From Anaeramoeba flamelloides (lineage: Eukaryota; Metamonada; Anaeramoebidae): DNA of 64,000 nucleotides. The stretch lies in assembly GCA_027625915.1 (NCBI GenBank), contig JANTQA010000042.1, forward strand, positions 6,026,001 through 6,090,000, in the 5' to 3' direction. Below are positions 24,101 to 37,050 of the stretch, piece by piece. The position numbers and the translations under genes are program-made. The notes under the pieces were generated by a model. That model saw only the letters and a list, made by a program, of their open reading frames with translations, searched no databases and was not told the DNA's origin. Each line of letters starts with the position of its first letter. The stretch's first letter is position 1.

Positions 24101-27100
24101 AGCTTTAATGTATATTTATATATTGTTCTATTATAAGACTTATGGTTCAATATAACCTGGATAGCCAAATTACGATTTATAATACATGCTAAAATTTTGT
24201 CATCGAAAATCAATTTCTAACCTTCTAAATTTAATGGTAGGGCTTGGAAAAGCTGTGATATTTCCAATTAAAAAACATGTTTCGCTTTTTTTTCAGTTCT
24301 AAATAGTTTACTCATTCTTTTTATTTCTTAACATTTTTTTTTTTTATTTCTAATTTTAACCTGGATAATAAGACACTCATTTTTTCATATTATCTTACAA
24401 TATCATGATTTGTCAACAATGGCCAAACTGGATCAATTCCAACCAGTTTCGATGTTTTTAAGTATCATTTAAAAAAATACCAAATATCAAATATAAACTA
24501 TATTTCACACATTATGACTCACTTAGAATATTAAATTTAAAGAAAAAAATATATCCTTTATTCTTTTTTATTTTAATGACAACTATTTATTAATTATTAT
24601 TAATAATTCTCGTTTTTAATTATTATCAATATATAAAAGCATAATATTTTAAAAAATTATAAAAAATAAAATCAAAACAAAAAAAAAAAATTGAATCACA
24701 ATTTTTTTGAAATAAGCATTAACTGTTTCAATAGAAAATTAATTTCCTCACTTAAAAATAAAAAAATAAAAAAATTAAATTGTTTTTATAAATTGATTAG
24801 ACCTTATTGATAAGAATGGCTATAACATTTCAAATGCAGTTTGAAATAAAAACAAATAAAATTTATATTTTTAATGTTAAAATTATCCAAACTCTTTTTC
24901 AAAAATTTTAACTCACTTTATAATTCTATCCGGGTGGTTTTGAATGTTTTTGTCATATAGTCTGATCCAAATAAATTTTCAATTTAGATCTAAATTATTT
25001 TTATAATTTCATCGAATTTTTATTTTATTTTTCAATTTTTTGTTTTTCTTTTGTTTTTCTTTTTTTCAACTTTTTGTTTTTCTTTTTTTTGATACTTTTA
25101 GTTTTTATTCTTCTTTTCTTTCTTTCTTTTTTGAAAAAGATTCAGTATAAAAAAAAAAGATATTCAAAAGGCAAACAGACATTAAAAAAATTGAAACAAT
25201 ATAATTTTTACAAAAAATTTCAGAATTATATTAGAAAAAATCTTCTTGAAAAAGTTTTTTTCATTAAAATTTCAGCAATATACAAAATACCTACTGCTTA
25301 TTTCAAAAATTATTATTCAATTTTTTTTAGTTTTTGGCTTTATTTTACAAATATCTAAAATCTGGATATTTTAAAAAAAATAAAAAATGAAAAATGAATT
25401 ATTAATAAGATTTAATCATTAGTTGTTCTTGAATACTAAAGAATATATTTTTTTTTTCATTTTATTATTTCAGATGAGTCACAATTTTTGAAATATAGTT
25501 TAATTTGGAAATATCTACAAAAATTTTTATTAAAAAAAATTCTAATATTCAATGAAAAAAGAATTTAATTGTAAATTATTTTAAAGTGGACATTAAAATT
25601 CTATTTATTAAAATTATTCTTATTAAATTAACATTAGTGTTTTATACAAAGTTCAATAAAAGAAAATATTATTTAAGCACGAGGAGTAGTTTAAAAAAAA
25701 ATATTTTCCAAGTAATATTTAATACAATAAGCACAGTATATATTTAAAGAGTTATGAAAATACTAATAGGCAAAGTAAAAACTTCTTTATATTGTAAGAA
25801 ATAAAATCAAATTAATAATTCTCTGTTTTATAAAAAAAAAAAGCAAACAAAAAAATTAGTCTTGCCGAACAATATTTCTTTTTTTTCTGAGTTTGTTATT
25901 AGTTCTTAATTTGTTTATACTTGTTATATAAAAATATCAAAAATTTAATATTACTGTCAAAATATTTTAATATTTTGATACTTTCTGGTTTCCCTTTAAT
26001 CAACTCTTGATAATATTCATTATCATCACCACCAAAATCACAACAATCATCATAAAACCAACAATAAAAATAACAATAACAATAACAACCCCAACAACAA
26101 CAATAATAATAATAATCATTAAAATTAATACTAATAATAATAAAAATAGGGGTTTTAGCTTCACATAGTTGTTATCCATATAATCTCTTTAATGTGGCGC
26201 TTTATGACACTTTAGGCCCAGAATCATCATCCTTCATTTTAAAACAAATTGAAGCAAAATTTCTAGTTTGTGACAAAGCAAAAATCCCAGTTATTTTGGA
26301 ATTAAAAAAAGAGTGTACAGATTTAAAGCATATAATTTGCATGGACGAAAAAATAATTGAGTCATATAAAGAAAAGGCTGAAAGTATTGGATTAAAACTT
26401 TATACTGTTAAAGAGATTTTAAAAATTGGCGAAGAAACCTTTAGTGAAGAGAAATTAGATTTACCAACACCTGAAGATGTTTGTATGATAATGTACACAA
26501 GCGGTACAACTGGAAGTCCCAAGGGTGTGATTTTAACGCATAAAAATTATATTGCTGGAACTGTTAATCCCATAAATACAAACATCATTCCAAATGGAAA
26601 CGACTGTCTAATAAGTTATTTGCCATTGGCACATATTTATGAAAAAATGATGGAGTCATGGATCATATATGGGCACGGGAGAATCGGGTTTTTTTCGGGC
26701 AATATTCGGAATTTGACTTCGGATATGAATCAATTGAAACCAACGGTTTTCCCGGTCGTGCCTAGAGTTGTTTCGAGAATTTATGATAATGTTATGGGCA
26801 AAATATCAAGATCCCCATGGCATATTAGACAATTGTTTAAATTCTGTTATTGGGCAAAAAGTAATGATTTAAAAAGAGGTAGAAAATTTGTGCTTTGGGA
26901 TATTTTAATTTTTAACAAAATTAAAGAGCAAGTTGGTAAAAATATAAGATTAATGGCAACAACTTCTGCACCCATTTCAAAAACTCATCATAATTTTGCT
27001 CGTGTTTGTTTGTGTTCACTTTTACCTCAAAGTTATGGGTAAATTATTGTTTTTTTTTTTTTTTCCTTTATTGATTTCTTTTGTTTATTTCTAAAAATAG

Positions 27101-28057
27101 TAATTTTTTTTTTTTTATTTCTCCACTTTAGAGAAATAAAAAATCATTTTTTCCTTGAAATCCAATAAATCAACCAAAAATTATTAATAATCACACACGT
27201 GTGTATATAAACACATACATGCATATATATATAAAACTATATATTGTTGTTCTTATTTAAATAATCTTATTCAAAATTTTAGTATGACTGAAACAGCTGG
27301 GGCTGGAGCAATTCAAAGAAAAGGTAAAATATCATTGGGTAATGTAGGGCCGCCACCAGCAGACATTGAAGTAAAATTAGTTGATGTTCCCGAAATGGAA
27401 TATTTAACCTCAAATGGAGAGGGTGAAATTTGGATGAGGGGGCCATCTGTATTTGGAGGATATTATAAAAATAAAGAAGAAACAGAAAAGGTTTTAACTG
27501 TGGACGGATGGTTGAAATCTGGTGATATAGGAAGAATGAATGCAAATGGCACATTTAGTATCATTGATCGAAAAAAAAATATTTTAAAATTGCAACAGGG
27601 CGAATATGTATCACCAAAATATTTAGAAAGTATTTTTGTTAGGTGTCCATCAATTAGCCAATGCTATGTGTATGGTTCATCTTTTGAAAATTTTCTAGTT
27701 GCAATTATTGTGCCCGATTTTGAAGCTTTAGGTCATGTGAATCAAAGTGACGAAGAGGAGTTAAAAAAGTTAGTAGAAGATGATCCTAAAATCAAAAAAC
27801 AAATTGAAAATGAATTATTCGAAATTTCGAACAAGGAAAAATTAAAAGGTTTTGAATATATCAAAACTTTCCATCTCGAACATAAAAATTTTTCAATTGA
27901 AAATGGTTTATTAACTGATACATATAAACTGAAAAGATTAACAGCGAAGAAAGTTTATCAAAAGATAATTATACAATTATATGAAAGGGTAAATAAAGAA
28001 ATGGGAAAGACTGCAACAGATAAAAATAAAACCCCAGTATCAAAAAAGGATAAATAA
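21167..28057 (+). CDS. Long-chain acyl-CoA synthetase, three exons
   Basis: The enzyme activates fatty acids with ATP and CoA, through an acyl-adenylate, for lipid synthesis or breakdown. Exons 21167-21572, 26159-27038 and 27283-28057 join in phase to 686 residues, about the usual ACSL length. The first 22 residues are a hydrophobic membrane anchor. Next come the ALYDTLGPE block (about 149-157), the P-loop YTSGTTGSPKG (248-258), the QSYGMTETAG adenylate motif spanning the exon 2/3 junction (around 427-435), and the fatty-acyl signature DGWLKSGDIG...IIDRKKNILKLQQGEYVSPKYLE (from about 503). The C-terminus is Lys-rich. Likely sites are ER, lipid droplet or another membrane. Intron 1 is 4.6 kb and full of repeats; intron 2 is 244 bases. 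Neighbouring genes are unrelated. All key motifs are intact, so it should be active; substrate chain length is inferred from the family only. Confidence 0.93.
21770..22400. repeat. Imperfect inverted repeat around a heptamer array in ACSL intron 1
   Basis: AGTTTTCTGTTTTCATCAG (about 22052-22075) is mirrored by AAAACAGAAAACTTTC (about 22189-22205), and the weaker outer arms include CAGTCATTTTAAAAAAGAGT (about 21793) against a TTTTTTTAAATGGCTGTAAG stretch (about 22295). The CAGTCATTTTAAAAAAGT word recurs at about 40805. A four-copy GGAGTCT array lies at the centre. Confidence 0.45.
22110..22137 (+). repeat. Perfect tandem heptamer GGAGTCT, four copies
   Basis: Four head-to-tail copies of GGAGTCT, followed by GGG. 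They sit near the axis of the inverted repeat 21770-22400 and are strikingly G-rich for this intron. Confidence 0.9.
22849..23277 (-). pseudogene. Truncated Tc1/mariner-like transposase remnant
   Basis: A 142-residue open frame lies on the strand opposite to the synthetase, wholly inside its first intron. A likely start is the internal Met at the MDIEQLEYEKSKI segment. NGKSISLISNELDIGIKKRP looks like the first helix-turn-helix of Tc1/mariner transposases. KKKSIPTKYTDGLRIYIENE and then SLVGKELSIKCNELFPNSPC-STV looks like the second, following the basic linker. The DDE catalytic domain is absent downstream, so it is a remnant. It is the only transposase-like sequence I see and could be related to the TA-flanked short elements here. 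The assignment rests on pattern only. Confidence 0.4.
23395..23620 (+). mobile_element. Family B partial copy
   Basis: The block CCATACCAAAAGATAGTATT followed by a CTTGATCTCACTTTTCATTTT end matches the second half of 4000-4378. The first half is missing or too diverged. Confidence 0.5.
24499..24714. mobile_element. Family D short palindromic element
   Basis: TATATTTCACACATTATGAC-TCAC on the left is mirrored by TGAATCACAATTTTTTTGAA on the right. The size (about 215 bases) matches 49424-49626. Non-coding, AT-rich interior. Confidence 0.6.
24889..25500. mobile_element. Family D element, longer copy
   Basis: The left end CTTTTTCAAAAATTTTAACTCAC is mirrored by GATGAGTCACAATTTTTGAA at the right. 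A GTTCTTGAATACTAAAGAATA block near the right end is the reverse complement of one in 49424-49626. The interior includes a low-complexity Phe/Lys-rich frame (25074-25358) that is not a credible gene. Confidence 0.55.
26075..26146 (+). repeat. CAA/TAA microsatellite before ACSL exon 2
   Basis: CAA units pass into TAA units, ending about 12 bases before the 26157-26158 AG acceptor. It replaces a normal polypyrimidine tract for most of its length. Confidence 0.8.
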
Positions 28058-31000
28058 TATATAATAAATTATCTATTGTTTATGACGAGTGTTTTTTCGT
28101 TATGAAATTTTAATTTTGAAACAAATATTTAAATTCATTTTTATTTTAATTTATATTTTTTATAAAACAAATAATAATTAATCATGGATTAAACAATTTA
28201 AAATAAAATTTTCTTAATGGTTTTTATAATATTTAAAAGTGAATTTGTTTTTTTTTTCATAATTTTTTGTATTATTTTAACCTTTTTTGATACAATACAA
28301 CACACTCAGGAACTTTATACCTGTGATTACTTTCATGTTTTGTAAATTTTTTCAAAAGAGAAATTGTATTTCTTCATCATTTCTATTTTTCTATCATAAA
28401 AGAAATTCTTACGATAAATGTTCAATAATTCTAAAAATCAAAGATAATATTATCATTTGAAATCTTCAGAGGAAAGGAGTATAATTTCCTAAAAAAAGTT
28501 GATCTTGAAACAAGATAATATAAAAGATTTTGGGGTTTAATTAATTTTTTGGTTTTTGAAGTTATGATATTTAAATATTTTATTTGAAATTTTTTTATTT
28601 TATGATGATTATGTTTGAACATGAAGATGTGATCACATTTTTTTTTATAAATATTTATGACTTTATACTGGTTTTTTATTGAATTATAGATGACTAATAG
28701 AAAAATTAAGATACTTTTATTTATCTGTAGATGGTTTTTTTGACGTCCATACTATTGTATTTTTTTGGAGAAGAAATATTTAAAGTAATTTTACAAAATA
28801 TCAAATAATTTGTATTTAAACAAATAATTAAGAAATTTGAAATTGATAAAAAAAAATCAAATATAGGTAATGAAATGATTTAATATTAGTTAAACCACTA
28901 AATGATTTTGAAAAGTAATAATTTGTTATTGTGATTATATTATTGGGGGTTATTTGTAAAAAAAAATATTATTATATTAAAAATTATGTTGTTTAAACTA
29001 TTTTTTATTTTAAAAGTGTTTTTCAAAAATAGTTTTGTATAAAATTTAGTAAATAAATTATTATTTTAAAACTGTTACAAAATATTTATAAAATTTGAAC
29101 TCAAATTCATACACAAATCAAAAATTCAATTCTAAAAAGAAAAAAATACAAAGTAAAAACAGTTTAAAGATTAACAACCATATGATTTAATTTCAATTTA
29201 GAAATAAAGGAGCATTTACAATATATTTTTTATATATTTTATTTCTTCATTGAATTGTTTTTATTTCTTTTTTTTTTTCTGTTGCTTATTTTTTTTGTAA
29301 TATATTAATTATTTAACAATTATATAAGTAAAATGATTGAGTTTAGATAATTGTAAAAATCACTTAAATTTGTTTATTTATTATTTATTTATTTCCTGAA
29401 AGGGCTAATTATAGAAAATTCTATCAAAAAAGAGAGATAGGGTTGGGGGTAATCATTGATCTTCAGTTGATAGTATCTTACTTTTGATTAATTAATAATT
29501 TTTAAGGTAGTATATTCATTTAGTTATAAAATATGTTATTATTCTGATTTCATAATTTTGGATATATATGTTATTATTTTTTATTTTTAATTTGCTTCTT
29601 ATTTTTGGATAAAAATGACATTTATAAAAAAAATAAAGTTTTTATGACTTGAAAAAGTTACAATTAGCGGTTTTGTTTTATAAATCAAAAAAAAAAAAAA
29701 CGAATTTTTTCCCGTCATTTTTTCTTTTGAGTATTTACAAAGTTTTTTGAATGGATTATGATAATTAAAATTAACAAAATATAAATATTTTTAACCCTTA
29801 TTGGTTTTTTTTTGTTTAAATATTTTGGATATAATAGTAAAGCCCTTCTTGTCTAAAAAATAATTATCTATATTTTATTTTTTGAATATATGTTGATTCT
29901 AAATATTTCGTATATATCTCTTCCAATTTTTTTTTATCATAATTAAATAGGATTTAAATTAAAATATCAGCTAATAATATTTTTATTCCAAATTCCAAAT
30001 TTATTTTTGGGGATTAATTTTGTCAAAAATTAAAAATAAAACAAGGTGGTTGATAAAGAATCAAATTGAGAAAATAAAATTATTGTTAAAAAAGTTTATT
30101 ATTATTATTATTATTATTATATTACAGTAGGTATTAATGGCCTCTTGAGAAGATAACATGTAAAAGAAATAAACTCTTTCTCAAAAAAAAAAATGAATAT
30201 TCAGTTTCAACCATATTTCTGAATATATTGATAATTATTTTATTTAAAAGTTTGTTTAGAATTTTAAACTTTTCAAAAATAATAGAAAAAAAATGAAGAA
30301 AAATATTTTTAAACAATAATAACATTGCAATTTACTCAATTTTCTTAGATAAACCATATTTAGAATATTATCATTATAATAATTGGATAATCCTAATCTA
30401 CCCTTCTAATCATAATTTATTGCTAATCTAGATTCTTTCACCTATTATTATCTAATATTCTAAAATTTTTCTCATAATTTAAAGACCGTTTATCATTTTT
30501 TTATAATTCTAGAGTTTTAAAGTTTTTTCAACATGTTATGGTTATTTCCATTGTCCATGATATTTGCATGGATATTTACTAATTTCCAATTTGGTTAAAT
30601 AAAAAAATCAAAAAAACTATTAAAAAATTTAAAAAATGAATAAAAAATTAGAATTTATTAAAAGTATATCTCTGGTCCCTATCTCATGAAAATGTTGGGT
30701 GCACTAAGCTCAATTCTCAAAGAATTAACTTATAAATATAAAAAACTGGTTAGGAGTCTATTAAGAAACAAAAATTTACAAATATCGACTTTTTTTAATC
30801 AAAGTTCCCTTTTCACTTGAAAAATGAAGATTATTCACTGATAACCAATATATAATTTTTTTATTGTGATCAAATGTTGTAATACTGATAATTTAAAATA
30901 AAAAGACCAAATATTTCATATATATTTCTAAAAAAAATCAAACAAGTGAATTATAATAAATCATCAAAGTCTCTAATTCTAAAGAGAAAAACAAATAATC

Positions 31001-32925
31001 TAAGCTTCTTCCTTGAATTTAATAAATTTTCAATTTTACTTGGCCTTAAGGGCCAAGTAATTACGATTAAAAATAATATTTTTAATAGATTAAAAAAAAA
31101 TTGTAAGTGTAATGAGTATGTAATAATCAATTTAAAAATATCCAACATGTGAAGTGTGATCGATCTCCAAAATTCAACAATCATAAAAGAGGGAATTTTT
31201 AGAAAAAAGTGTCAAATAGCGATACTAAATTTCCCAAATTAGAATGTTCTAAATCATCATTTTGAAATCAACAGTGTTAAATTTGATGTGTATCTCTATT
31301 GGGTGATTATTTAGATCGTGATTTTTTTATCTTTTTTAAAAAAATTTCTCGAATGAGTTATTATAATCTTGTGAATGTTACAAGACTCTTACTTTTTTAA
31401 ATATAGAGGGTTAGAGTCTAACCACAAATTAGATTAAATGGGATTCAATTGATTGTGTACTTAAAGAAGAAAATTTGTTTTAATTTGTGGAAAGTTAACC
31501 TGTTTAAAAATTTAATAAAAGAAGTATTTTTTTAAACAATTCGATTTTTTGGAATTGACTAAAATTCTTTTTCAACTTTTTTTATGAATTGAATTTTTTT
31601 GCCAATGAGATCCTCTCATAATTTTTTTTATGTCTAATGAATTGTTTCAATGAATCCCTTTTAAATTAATTCTAATAATTGAATTTTTTGTCAAAGAAAG
31701 CTTTTGAATCTTTTTTTTTTAATTTAATTTTTTACCAATAGAGCACCTTTCAAAATTTTCATTTGTTATTTAAATTTTGTAAATAAAAAGAAGGGCAATT
31801 TCACAATACTCTTTTTGATTTCAAGTCACTCCTGTAGGTATGGAGCAAATCCGCCGTAAATGACAAGACCCTTAAAAACTATTTAGGAAAGCAACAAGGA
31901 AGTTTTTTATCATTTATTTTTCGACAAATTCAATTTCCAATAACCAATTCAATCTTCTGGAAGACTCATTTCTTTCAATTTAAAAAACAAAGAAACCTTA
32001 AGGACTGCTTTCCCCCTCTTGATATGGTTGAGTTATTTTGTTATTTCACTTTCACTTCACAAAAAGAATTTTTATTCTGAAGAAATTCAACAAAAAAAAA
32101 CATTTTTATGTCATCTTTATCTTTTCAAGAAGACTTTTTTTCTTTCTGATTCAATAAAAAGGAAATTGAAAATAATAAAGAAAATATAATTGCAAAAAAA
32201 TGAATTTAAGGGAATTTCAAGAACAAGTTCAAATTTGAGAACATTTTAAACTTGTAAAAGAAAATATAAAAAATATGTAGAACAGACAGAGGAATTACAA
32301 GAGTTCAGAAAGTTGAAATGGAAATTCTAAAATATTAAAATCAGAATTTTTTCATGATCTAACAAGAGAAAATAGTAAAAATTGTAAAAAATTTCTAATA
32401 TTTTTTCAAAGAAATTCTCAGTGTACAAATATTACTTGGATTAAATAACTCTTTCAAGGGTATTCTATACACTGTTTTCACCACAAAAAGTATTCCTTAA
32501 AAGTTAAAAATAATACCACCATCTTCTTTCTAAAATTTTAAGATCAAGGAATTTCAACATTTAAACACAGAAAATTCTAAAACTTTTCTCATCTTAACGA
32601 TCAAATAGATGTACACAAATTTTCCTTCCTGCGTTAGTTTTACAAAAGAAAACACAAAAAAAAAATCCCTATAAATTCCAGACAACTCTTAAAGTTCCCA
32701 ACTCAAAAAGGAACAATCATACAGAACTTTTATCAGAAGATCAAAAGAGTTTAAATTTATTTAATTATTGTTAAACTGTTTTTTTGAGAAAGTTAACCGA
32801 GAATTTTGTTCTATAACTTTATCAACAAAGACTAATGAAGATAGTAAACCTCAATTTGAACCAGATCATTTTCAAGATTCATTTTTTTAACTTTGTATAA
32901 ACCCAAATCTTAAAATTTAAATAAA
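28058..32925. other. 4.9-kb AT-rich spacer
   Basis: No gene is supported. The interval holds poly-A/T runs, a TTA microsatellite (30096-30120) and a GC-containing near-palindrome at 31038-31058 (CTTGGCC..GGCCAAG). There is a short higher-complexity patch at about 31825-31880. Overlapping short frames at 30134-30325 and 30946-31184 on both strands have no domain signature. Confidence 0.6.
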
Positions 32926-33131
32926 ATGTCCCGAAGAAAATCAAAAACATTCAAGACACCACGTCGTCCATATCAAAAAGAAAGATTAGATCACGAACTT
33001 AAAGTTGTTGGAAAATATGGTCTTCGAACAAAAAGAGAAGTATGGAGAGTTCACTATACACTCGCCAAAATTAGAAAATCTGCAAGAAACCTTCTTACTC
33101 TTGAAGAAAATGGTTTGTTCTTTTAATTTCT

Positions 33132-33170
<39 letters not shown>

Positions 33171-33887
33171 CAATTTATAAAAATAGTTTCTCAACCTATA
33201 AAGGATTTTGGTACATTTTTTTTTTTGTTTATTTTTTGAAAAAAAGAAATTTTTTTTTTTTTTTTTTTTTTTATTTTTGCTTTTTTTTTTTCTTTTGGCT
33301 TGTGTTGAAAAAAAAAAAAACAACAACTTAATATTATTGTCGAACTTCAAAAACATTTAACAACTAATTCTTTCTAAATTTATCTCCCAAAAATAAAAAA
33401 AATATTAAAAACTACAAACACTTTTTTTATTTTTCATACTTTAAAAATAAAAAAAAAAAAAATCAAAAAACAATAACAAAAAAAAAAATCAAAAAAAAAA
33501 ATCAAAAAAGATCCAAGAAGAATCTTTGAAGGAGCAGCACTTTTAAGAAGGTTAACAAATCTTGGAATCCTTGACGAACAGAAACAAAGACTTGAATATG
33601 TCTTGACACTTACCATTGATGATTTTCTTGATCGAAGATTACAAACCCAGGTTTACAAATCAGGCTTAGCAAGATCCATTCACCACGCAAGAGTACTCAT
33701 TAAGCAAAGACACATCTCTGTTGGGAGCCAATTGGTCAATGTACCATCTTTCATGGTCAAAATTGAATCACAAAAACATATTGGCTTTTCTTCAAAAAGT
33801 CCATTTGGTGGCGGAAGACCAGGTAGATTAAAAAGAAAATTAAATGTCATGAGAGGAAATAAGAATGAAGAACAAGAAGAAGATTAA
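32926..33887 (+). CDS. RPS9: 40S ribosomal protein S9 (uS4), two exons
   Basis: A small-subunit protein that binds 18S rRNA near the mRNA entry channel and acts early in 40S assembly. Exons 32926-33112 and 33511-33887 join in phase ([11 protein letters not shown]) into 187 residues, close to the family's usual 185-195. The N-terminal block [20 protein letters not shown] is followed by [20 protein letters not shown]. The S4 RNA-binding domain covers about 106-160 ([35 protein letters not shown]). The signature [12 protein letters not shown] lies near the C-terminus, with an acidic tail EEQEED. The 398-base intron is almost entirely A and T homopolymers (poly-T of about 30, then poly-A tracts), yet the ends are GT..AG. 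No sign of transfer or decay. Confidence 0.96.
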
Positions 33888-35328
33888 GTTGAAACAAATT
33901 TAATTATTTTTTGATTCTTACTTAATTATTATTTTTTTTTTGAAAACTATTATAAGGTGTTTTAAACAGTCCTTAATTTTTTCAAAAATTAATAAAAAAA
34001 AAAAACAAACTAAAACACAAAGATTCAAAAAAGTATTAAACCATATGATTAATAAAAAAGAAATAAAAGAATGAATCTTCATAGATATAAATAATTTTAT
34101 ATTCTTTTTTAAATTAACTTTTTAATATTGCTTTCTTTTTGAATTTACAAATTTTAAGAAAAAAAATCGACAAATTGCAAATTAATAGAGTGCTTTTTTA
34201 AAAATTTAGAGAAGAGCCTCAGTAAAGTGTACACATCAAACAACTATTTTTGGATCAAATCAATAATACCATTAATGCAATGATGGAGTGCTTGATGATA
34301 TTTTAAAAAATCATAATATATTCAATTAATCGATATTTTATATTTAAAGCCCTAACACCAGTATAAAAGCAAAAAATGTTCATTTTTTTTAAATTAACTT
34401 TTTTGGATATCTACAAGTAATAGTTTTGAACAAAGTATTTGGCTAGCCTTGAATAGTTATCATTTTTAGTTTTCAGGTAAACTTTGTTTCATGGGTTTTT
34501 TGTAAAAGGACATTGAAAAAAAAATGATAAAAAAAAATGTACATTTTTTGCTTTTATATTGGTACTCGGGCTTTACAATTGTAATTGTATGATTTTATCA
34601 TATATAAGAAATAAATCATTGGAGTTCACATTCTGAATTTTTTTGGAAAAAAACAAAAAAATGATTCTTTTTTTTTGATCACATTAAATCAAAATAATTA
34701 TTTTTTTCTTTCAATGTTTTAATCCCAACTTATTTCACATTTAAAAGGGTTTTTTAATTGGATTCAGTTCTTTTAAAAAGGTGAAGAAAATTTTTATTTT
34801 TATCATTTTAGGTTACCGGGATTAAAACTATTTGAAAGTTTTATATTTTAATAAAGTGTAATCTTTTTTTAAAAAAATTGATTTTCTTCCCACTCCAACC
34901 TCAAGACCACATTTAAAGGCTGAGTATTCACTTTATTAAAATTAGAAAACTTTTTTGAAGTTTTAATTCTGAAAAATTTTTCACTTTTTTAAAAATGAAA
35001 ACTTCCTAAAAGATTTCAAAAAGTCTTAACATTTTTAAAACTTTGTTTTTGTAATTCTTGAAATTTAATTAAAAAAAACAAAAAGTATTTATAACTCATT
35101 TATAACAAGAATTTAATATTTCAAATTTCGAAACAGTTAATATTTGGGGTTTTTCTATTTGTGATTTTAGTTATCATCATTCTTTCTTCAATCCTGGTGT
35201 GTTCAAGTTTATTTCTGAGACAGAAAATTGTTTTCTTTGAAATGGAAGCAAAAGTATCTCTTTTTTTCCAATAGAGGTTTAATACCAAACAATTTTTTTT
35301 TTTTTTTTTTGATTATATGGAATTACAA

Positions 35329-35858
35329 TAAACTAAATTTCAAAAAAATGGACATGGTTTAAACAGTTAAAAGAAACGCAATACAGCAGTTTATATTCAA
35401 TTAGGAATTTATTTGATTTATACAAACTATTTTATACATTGTTTTTTTTTTTTGTTTTCATTTCCTTTTTTACGGGTACATAATGTGTTTCATTAGATCT
35501 GGATTTTTTTTTAGATAGTTTATAGAAGATTGGTGTTGAGTTTTTTAAAGTGAAAAATGAAATAAAATTAGTTGCTGGCATCTTATCATTTGATCGATCA
35601 ACAATTGTTGGGATAACAATAAATTAACCAATATATTTTTATTTCTTGCTTGCTTCATTATTTTTTTGGATCCACCAATTTTTATTTTTTTGTTTTATAT
35701 TTTTTTCTTTTATTTGGATGAAAATTATTACTTATAAAAAAATTTATCCTAGGTTACTTAAATGTTATTTTATATAAAACTTGGTAAAATATAATAAATT
35801 GAGTTTTATTTTGCCCATATTTGAATTGGGTTTGTCCAAATTTTTGGAACGGGGTTTA
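35329..35858 (+). mobile_element. Family C element, second copy
   Basis: It starts TAAACTAAATTTCAAAAAAA-TGGACAT and ends TTTGTCCAAATTTTTGGAAC-GGGGTTTA. It contains GATCGATCAACAATTGTTGG and TTTTCTTTTATTTGGATGAA, the reverse of words in 16736-17280. About 530 bases. Confidence 0.75.
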
Positions 35859-36035
35859 GAATATTTTTTTTCGTTTTGGAAAAGTTGATTCTATAGGATA
35901 CTTTACAAAGTCAAAAATCTGAATAAAAGCTAGATTCCTTTGGAATCATTTTAAATTATGATTACAAAACAAAATTTTGTGGTTCTAAAAATTCTTTTTT
36001 TGATAATTATTTTAGTAACTTGCTACATCAATATA

Positions 36036-36228
36036 GCCGCTTTCACTTTTAATACACTAACAATCAATCAAGTTTAAAGTACAAAAAAATCTCCAATTAA
36101 GGCACATTTTTTGAATTTTTTTTTAGGCAAATTATTTTACTAGAATTTGAATTTTGTACTTTAATTTTGAGATTTTTTTGTGGCTTAATTTTTGTTAAAA
36201 GTTTGTGTCATAAAAGTGGAACTGACTG
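36036..36228. mobile_element. Family A element, third copy
   Basis: The left arm is diverged (GCCGCTTTCACTTTTAATAC) but the right arm is canonical, ending AAAAGTGGAACTGACTG before TA. The middle palindrome around TTTTACTAGAATTTGAATTT matches the 55971-56166 copy and shows the site that is interrupted in the 1315-2002 copy. Confidence 0.75.
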
Positions 36229-37050
36229 TATTTTGATCTCTATTTTAAATTTTCTTGTAAATAAATCTATTACAGATGGGTACAACTGCCCACATATTTA
36301 AATTTAAAATTCCTAAATTTAGTTAAAGAAAAGAGTTTTATGTTTTGGTTTTGAAGTGACTTTGGAACTTGTGAATGAAAAATTTACCTTCCCTTAAAAA
36401 AGGTTTTTTAGTTCTCAGTTCATGACAATATTTCGCTTTATAAAGGATTTTAATGTTAGGAATTTATTTACAATAGTCCTAATCTTAAATCATATATCTT
36501 GTTTTAATATCTCTCTTTAATAGAATAAACTTTTATCTAGATATAAATATTTTGTTAAAAGGGATTTTTTTAAAACTACTTTCCAACAGATTACCGGGTT
36601 TATGGGTTTTAAACCCATCTTTGATATGAAACCTGTTTTTTTTTTTTCTTGCTTGTTCCAATACGACTTTTAATTCTGTGTACAATTTTGTATCAATACC
36701 CAAATTAATTTAAAGTTAACCCCATGGTTATTTTGGAAAAATATGTAATTAGAGTGGAATTTTTTTAAAATTTTTGGTAATTTTCCATATTTTATATATT
36801 TAGAGTTCTTAAAATAACCCCTAAAGACTTTATAAAATCCCTGTTTCAATTAAAATAGTTCCTATTTCTTTTTTATTAGAAAGATTACACTTTAAATTCT
36901 CCAAAAAAATTGCAATAAACAATAAATAAATCTCATAATGGTTTCTTCAAGTTCTAGTATTCTAAAAAATATTCTTAAAGATGAAGGATCAAAATTTGTA
37001 AAAATATTGTATCAAAAAATAATTTTTTACAATTTTCAATAAAATTGTTG

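Noticed and set aside
25074-25358. 94-codon frame rich in Phe, Leu and Lys
   Set aside because: It is within a family D repeat in a synthetase intron and has no recognisable domain or conserved pattern.
31038-31058. Near-palindrome CTTGGCC/GGCCAAG considered as a regulatory operator
   Set aside because: Isolated, far from any gene start, and palindromes of this size are expected occasionally in 64 kb.
33005-33356. Poly-Phe and poly-Lys frames on both strands of the RPS9 intron
   Set aside because: They are products of homopolymer runs within an intron proved by RPS9 conservation.
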